In this document: positions 61,231 to 64,000 of the stretch, in pieces
Layout: each line of letters opens with the position of its first letter
How positions within the stretch are numbered: the first letter of the stretch is position 1
Assembly (NCBI RefSeq): GCF_900188025.1
Contig: NZ_FZNO01000014.1
Span: 62,001 to 126,000 of the forward strand
Source of the DNA: Blastococcus mobilis
GTDB lineage: Bacteria; Actinomycetota; Actinomycetes; Mycobacteriales; Geodermatophilaceae
Direction of reading: 5' to 3'
Length of the DNA: 64,000 nucleotides
The notes under the pieces: model-generated
Told to the model about the DNA's origin: nothing
Database searches by the model: none
The model's input: the letters and a program-made list of their open reading frames with translations, nothing else
Position numbers and translations under genes: made by a program

Positions 61231-61629
61231 TCAGCGACTGGCGTCCAGGCGTTCGGCAAGGGTGGTGGCGAACCCCTCGGCCACGGCGAGCTCCTTCTTC
61301 AGCGCGGTGACCCGGGCGGTGGCCGCCTCGTGGAACATCCGCAGCCGGTCCACCAGCTGTTCCCGGTCACCGGTCGCTGCGTTGAGGTCGGCCAGCAGGG
61401 TGAGCAGCTCCTGCATCTCCTCGAGGCTGAACCCCAGCGGCTTCATCCGCTTGATCACCTCGAGGCGGGCCACCTCGTTCTCGCTGTAGAGCCGGAAGCC
61501 GCCCTCGGAGCGGGCAGTGGGGATGACCAGCCCGTTCTCCTCGTAGAACCGGATGGTCCGCAGGCTCAGACCCGTGCGCTCGGCGACCTGGCCGATCTGC
61601 ATCAGCTCGCCGCGAGGTGTCCCGGTCAC
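61231..61629 (-). CDS. MerR-family regulator
   Basis: About 132 residues. HTH MQIGQVAERTGLSLRTIRFY, then EENGLVIPTARSEGGFRLYS and ENEVARLEVIKRMKPLGFSL, followed by a coiled-coil dimer helix. No cysteine metal site is present in the C-terminus, so it is not a CueR/ZntR type. It lies 47 bp after the SulP gene on the same strand and probably regulates it. GTG 61629 or ATG 61602 may be the start; AAGGAGG is only one base from the GTG. Confidence 0.88.
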   Translation of the reverse strand: MTGTPRGELMQIGQVAERTGLSLRTIRFYEENGLVIPTARSEGGFRLYSENEVARLEVIKRMKPLGFSLEEMQELLTLLADLNAATGDREQLVDRLRMFHEAATARVTALKKELAVAEGFATTLAERLDASR

Positions 61630-61676
61630 CCCTCCTTCATAGGCCACCGGGTGCCGCGCTGCCGACGCGCCGCGCA

Positions 61677-63167
61677 TCAGTGGGCTCCGGCGAGCTGGCC
61701 GGTGTGCCGGTCGTACCGGTCGGCGGAGTGACCCTGCAGACCGACGATCTCGACCCTCTTGCCGCGGATGGCGTACTTGTGCGTGATGGCGTCGAGGGCA
61801 GCGACGGTGGAGGCGTCCCAGACGTGGGCGTTCGACAGGTCGATCACCACGTTCTCCGGGTCACCGGCGTAGTCGAACTGGGTGTAGAGGTCGTTGCTGG
61901 AGGCGAAGAACAGCGCGCCGTGCACCGAATACACCCGGGTGTCGCCGTCGGGGTCGGTGACGCTGGTGACCTCGGCCAGGTGCGCGACCCGGCGAGCGAA
62001 CAGCACGCAGGCGGCGAGGACCCCGGCGCCGACGCCGATCGCGAGGTTGTGGGTGACCAGCGTGCCGGCGACAGTCGTGAGCATCACGATCGTCTCGCTC
62101 CTGGGCATCCGGTGGATGGTGCGCAGGCTGTGCCAGTCGAACGTGGCGATCGACACGAAGATCATCACTGCGACGAGCGCGGCCATCGGAATCACGGCGA
62201 CGACATCGCCGAGGGCGACGACCAGGATCAGCAGGAAGACCCCGGACAGGAAGGTCGACAGCCGGGTCCGGGCGCCGGACTTCACGTTGATCATCGTCTG
62301 GCCGATCATGGCGCAGCCGCCCATGCCGCCGAAGAACCCGGAGGCGACGTTGGCCACGCCCTGGCCCCAGGATTCACGGGTCTTGTCGGAGTGGGTGTCG
62401 GTGATGTCGTCGACCAGCTTGGCGGTCATCAGCGACTCCATCAGCCCGACGAGGGCCACCCCCAGGGCGTAGGGCGCGATGATCCTCAGGGTCTCGAGGG
62501 TGAGCGGGATGTCGGGCAGGCCGAAAAACGGCAGGCTGTCGGGGAGATCCCCTTCACCGCCCACGTTCGGCACGGTGAACCCGGCGGCGACGGTCAGGCC
62601 GGTGAGCACGACGATCGACAGCAGCGGCGCCGGAACGGCGGTGGTCAGCCTCGGCAGCAAGAAGATGATCGCCAGGCCGGCGGCGACCAGCGGGTAGACC
62701 AGCCACGGCACGTCGACCAGCTGCGGCAGCTGCGCGGTGAAGATCATGATGGCCAGGGCGTTGACGAAGCCCACCATGACGCTGCGCGGGATGAACCGCA
62801 TCAGCCGGGCGAAGCCGGACACGCCGAGCAGCACCTGGAACACGCCACCGAGGACGACCGCGGCCAGCAGGTACTCGAGGCCGTACTCGCGGGCGAGCGG
62901 GGCCACGACCAGGGCGATGGCCCCGGTGGCGGCGGTGATCATCGCCGGGCGGCCGCCGGTGAAGGCGATGACGACGGCCATCACGAAGGACGAGAAGAGG
63001 CCGACCCGAGGGTCCACCCCGGCGAGGATGGAGAAGCTGATCGCCTCGGGGATGAGCGCCAGGGCGACGACGAGGCCGGCGAGCACCTCGGTGCGGGCGA
63101 CCTTCGGCGACAGCCAGGCGGGCCGGGACAGACGCGGGATGGGTAGGGCAGGGGGGGCTGAGGACAT
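61677..63167 (-). CDS. SulP-family anion transporter with STAS domain
   Basis: 496 residues. About 11-12 membrane helices with SulP marks: EVLAGLVVALALIPEAISFS, ILAGVDPRVGLFSSFVMAVV, FTGGRPAMITAATGAIALVV, GFVNALAIMIFTAQLPQL and GGMGGCAMIGQTMINVKSGA. The cytosolic C-terminal STAS domain (about 400-480) has VYSVHGALFFASSND and VIDLSNAHVWDASTVAALDA. Known members carry sulfate or bicarbonate; the short STAS and overall sequence resemble the bicarbonate-type BicA group, but substrate cannot be fixed. ATG start. Co-directional with the MerR gene. Confidence 0.92.
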   Translation of the reverse strand: MSSAPPALPIPRLSRPAWLSPKVARTEVLAGLVVALALIPEAISFSILAGVDPRVGLFSSFVMAVVIAFTGGRPAMITAATGAIALVVAPLAREYGLEYLLAAVVLGGVFQVLLGVSGFARLMRFIPRSVMVGFVNALAIMIFTAQLPQLVDVPWLVYPLVAAGLAIIFLLPRLTTAVPAPLLSIVVLTGLTVAAGFTVPNVGGEGDLPDSLPFFGLPDIPLTLETLRIIAPYALGVALVGLMESLMTAKLVDDITDTHSDKTRESWGQGVANVASGFFGGMGGCAMIGQTMINVKSGARTRLSTFLSGVFLLILVVALGDVVAVIPMAALVAVMIFVSIATFDWHSLRTIHRMPRSETIVMLTTVAGTLVTHNLAIGVGAGVLAACVLFARRVAHLAEVTSVTDPDGDTRVYSVHGALFFASSNDLYTQFDYAGDPENVVIDLSNAHVWDASTVAALDAITHKYAIRGKRVEIVGLQGHSADRYDRHTGQLAGAH

Positions 63168-63503
63168 GGATCCGTCTCATTCGGTGCGCCGTGGCCGGCG
63201 CAGGCGGGCAGCACCGGAGGCGGTGCCGATTCAGGGGCGGGCGCGGCGGTGCACCCGGGAGGCGAGGCGTCGTCGGAGCGCGCGATGCTGGTTGGGACCT
63301 GTCGACCAAGGGCCATCGGTGCCGCAGACGGCGTTGCTCAGGTCAACGACAGTCTGCCGGAAACTCGTCCCTCACGTCAGGGTTGGTTGCTGAGCCGTTC
63401 GTCACTGCCAACGGATGAGGCCCTGGTCAGCGGTGTCCGTCGAGCGACACGAGCCGCACCCTCCGTGCGGCGAACGACTTCGTGAGTCGGTGCTAGTGCC
63501 GGG
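63168..63503. other. Intergenic region between SulP and IS630 gene
   Basis: About 330 bp, no supported gene. It should hold the sulP promoter. Near the transposase, TA at 63493-63494 followed by GTGCCGGGTCAGGCAACC could be the outer end of an IS630-type element (these insert at TA), but the other end lies outside the window. Confidence 0.4.
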
Positions 63504-64000
63504 TCAGGCAACCTTCGCCCTCTTGATGGTTTCGGCTCGGCGGATGACCTTGCGGAGCCTGGGGTCGGTGACGTGCCGGTTCCGCCAGGCGATGTAGCGG
63601 CGGATCATGCTCGCCTGCTCGCGGTGGGACTCGTGGTCGGTGCCGTCGGGGGCGAAGTAGCGCAGTGCGGTGAACTGGGCCTCGATGCGGTTGAGCCACG
63701 AGCCGTAGAACGGGGTGTAGGCCAGCTCGACGTTGTTCGCCGCCGCCCACTCACCGACCCGCGAGTCGGTCCTGGTCGACAGGTGCGGACTGAAGTTGTC
63801 CAGCACGATCGCGATCCGCACCTCGGCTGGGTGCAGCGAGCGCAAGTAGCGGCAGAAGGCGAGGAACTCGGTGCGGCCCTTCCGGGCCTTGACGTGGCCG
63901 TAGAGCCGGTCGGTGGACAGGTCGTAGCCGGCGATCAGGTGCCGCACGCCGTGCGGACGGGTGTAGGTGGCCCGCCGGCGACGCCGCCGCGGCCGCTGCT
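63504..64000 (-). CDS. IS630-family transposase, 5' part outside window
   Basis: The reading frame continues to the window edge (RATYTRPHGVRHLIAGYDLS), so only the C-terminal 165 or so residues are seen. DDE features: IVLDNFSPHLSTRT (second Asp), ELAYTPFYGSWLNRIEAQFT (catalytic Glu), then ALRYFAP and SMIRRYIAWRNRH. It cuts and pastes the element at TA dinucleotides. The stop is at 63504 (TGA). Without the N-terminus it is unknown whether the gene is intact. Confidence 0.92.
   Translation of the reverse strand, partial: QRPRRRRRRATYTRPHGVRHLIAGYDLSTDRLYGHVKARKGRTEFLAFCRYLRSLHPAEVRIAIVLDNFSPHLSTRTDSRVGEWAAANNVELAYTPFYGSWLNRIEAQFTALRYFAPDGTDHESHREQASMIRRYIAWRNRHVTDPRLRKVIRRAETIKRAKVA

Overview
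This 64 kb window is high-GC DNA with frequent GTG starts, GC-rich hairpins without U-tracts, a TetR/GntR/MerR regulator set and an actinobacterial-type MobF relaxase with a tyrosine integrase. All of this points to an actinobacterium. The gene style (pyruvate carboxylase, split transketolase, SulP, stand-alone L,D-transpeptidase) would suit a Geodermatophilaceae-like genome, but that family-level placement is inference.

Layout. (1) 1-2170, chromosome: 3' part of fumarylacetoacetase and a divergent inorganic pyrophosphatase. (2) 2171-36488, mobile DNA: about 34 kb between copies of the 3' end of a tRNA-Lys gene. Three direct repeats (2171, 17694, 36446) divide it into two tandem elements, and the only complete tRNA-Lys(CTT) is at 36447-36519 (minus strand). 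Element A (2171-17693) holds a decayed integrase, a frameshifted MobF relaxase, a complete capA/capB/capC (pgsA/B/C) poly-gamma-glutamate-type locus with accessory genes, an IS110-family transposase and an NlpC/P60 hydrolase. Element B (17694-36446) holds a frameshifted integrase, small unknown genes with an immunity-protein look, an AbiEi/AbiEii-like toxin-antitoxin pair, pRiA4b-type and SEC-C proteins, a second MobF relaxase that has lost its helicase domain, an excisionase and a TIGR04255-type operon. (3) 36520-46080, chromosome: L,D-transpeptidase lipoprotein, coiled-coil membrane protein, BNR-repeat protein with a MoaD-like partner, and a beta-oxidation operon (acyl-CoA dehydrogenase, thiolase, FadB-type protein, TetR). 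It ends in a deletion scar that joins the start of a flavin monooxygenase to the end of a 2-hydroxyacid dehydrogenase. (4) 46196-57055: GntR regulator, a 54-residue unknown protein, GntP permease, two-subunit transketolase and a short-chain dehydrogenase, a sugar or sugar-acid locus, then pyruvate carboxylase and a mannitol-type dehydrogenase. (5) 57280-64000: polytopic membrane protein, aldo/keto reductase, GT4 glycosyltransferase, MerR regulator, SulP transporter and an IS630-type transposase running off the end.

How the parts work together. Neither element looks able to move by itself: both integrases and both relaxases are damaged, although the four relics share one ancestral plan (att, then integrase, then relaxase). 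The cargo, in contrast, looks largely intact. The most interesting cargo is the polyglutamate-type capsule locus, which has a CapC made of two tandem CapC units, a 48-residue membrane protein and a degenerate GGDEF protein in the same operon, and a lipoprotein facing away from it that could be a polymer hydrolase. The most unusual sequence event is expansion of a CAGGTG repeat inside the metal-binding histidine motif of relaxase A.
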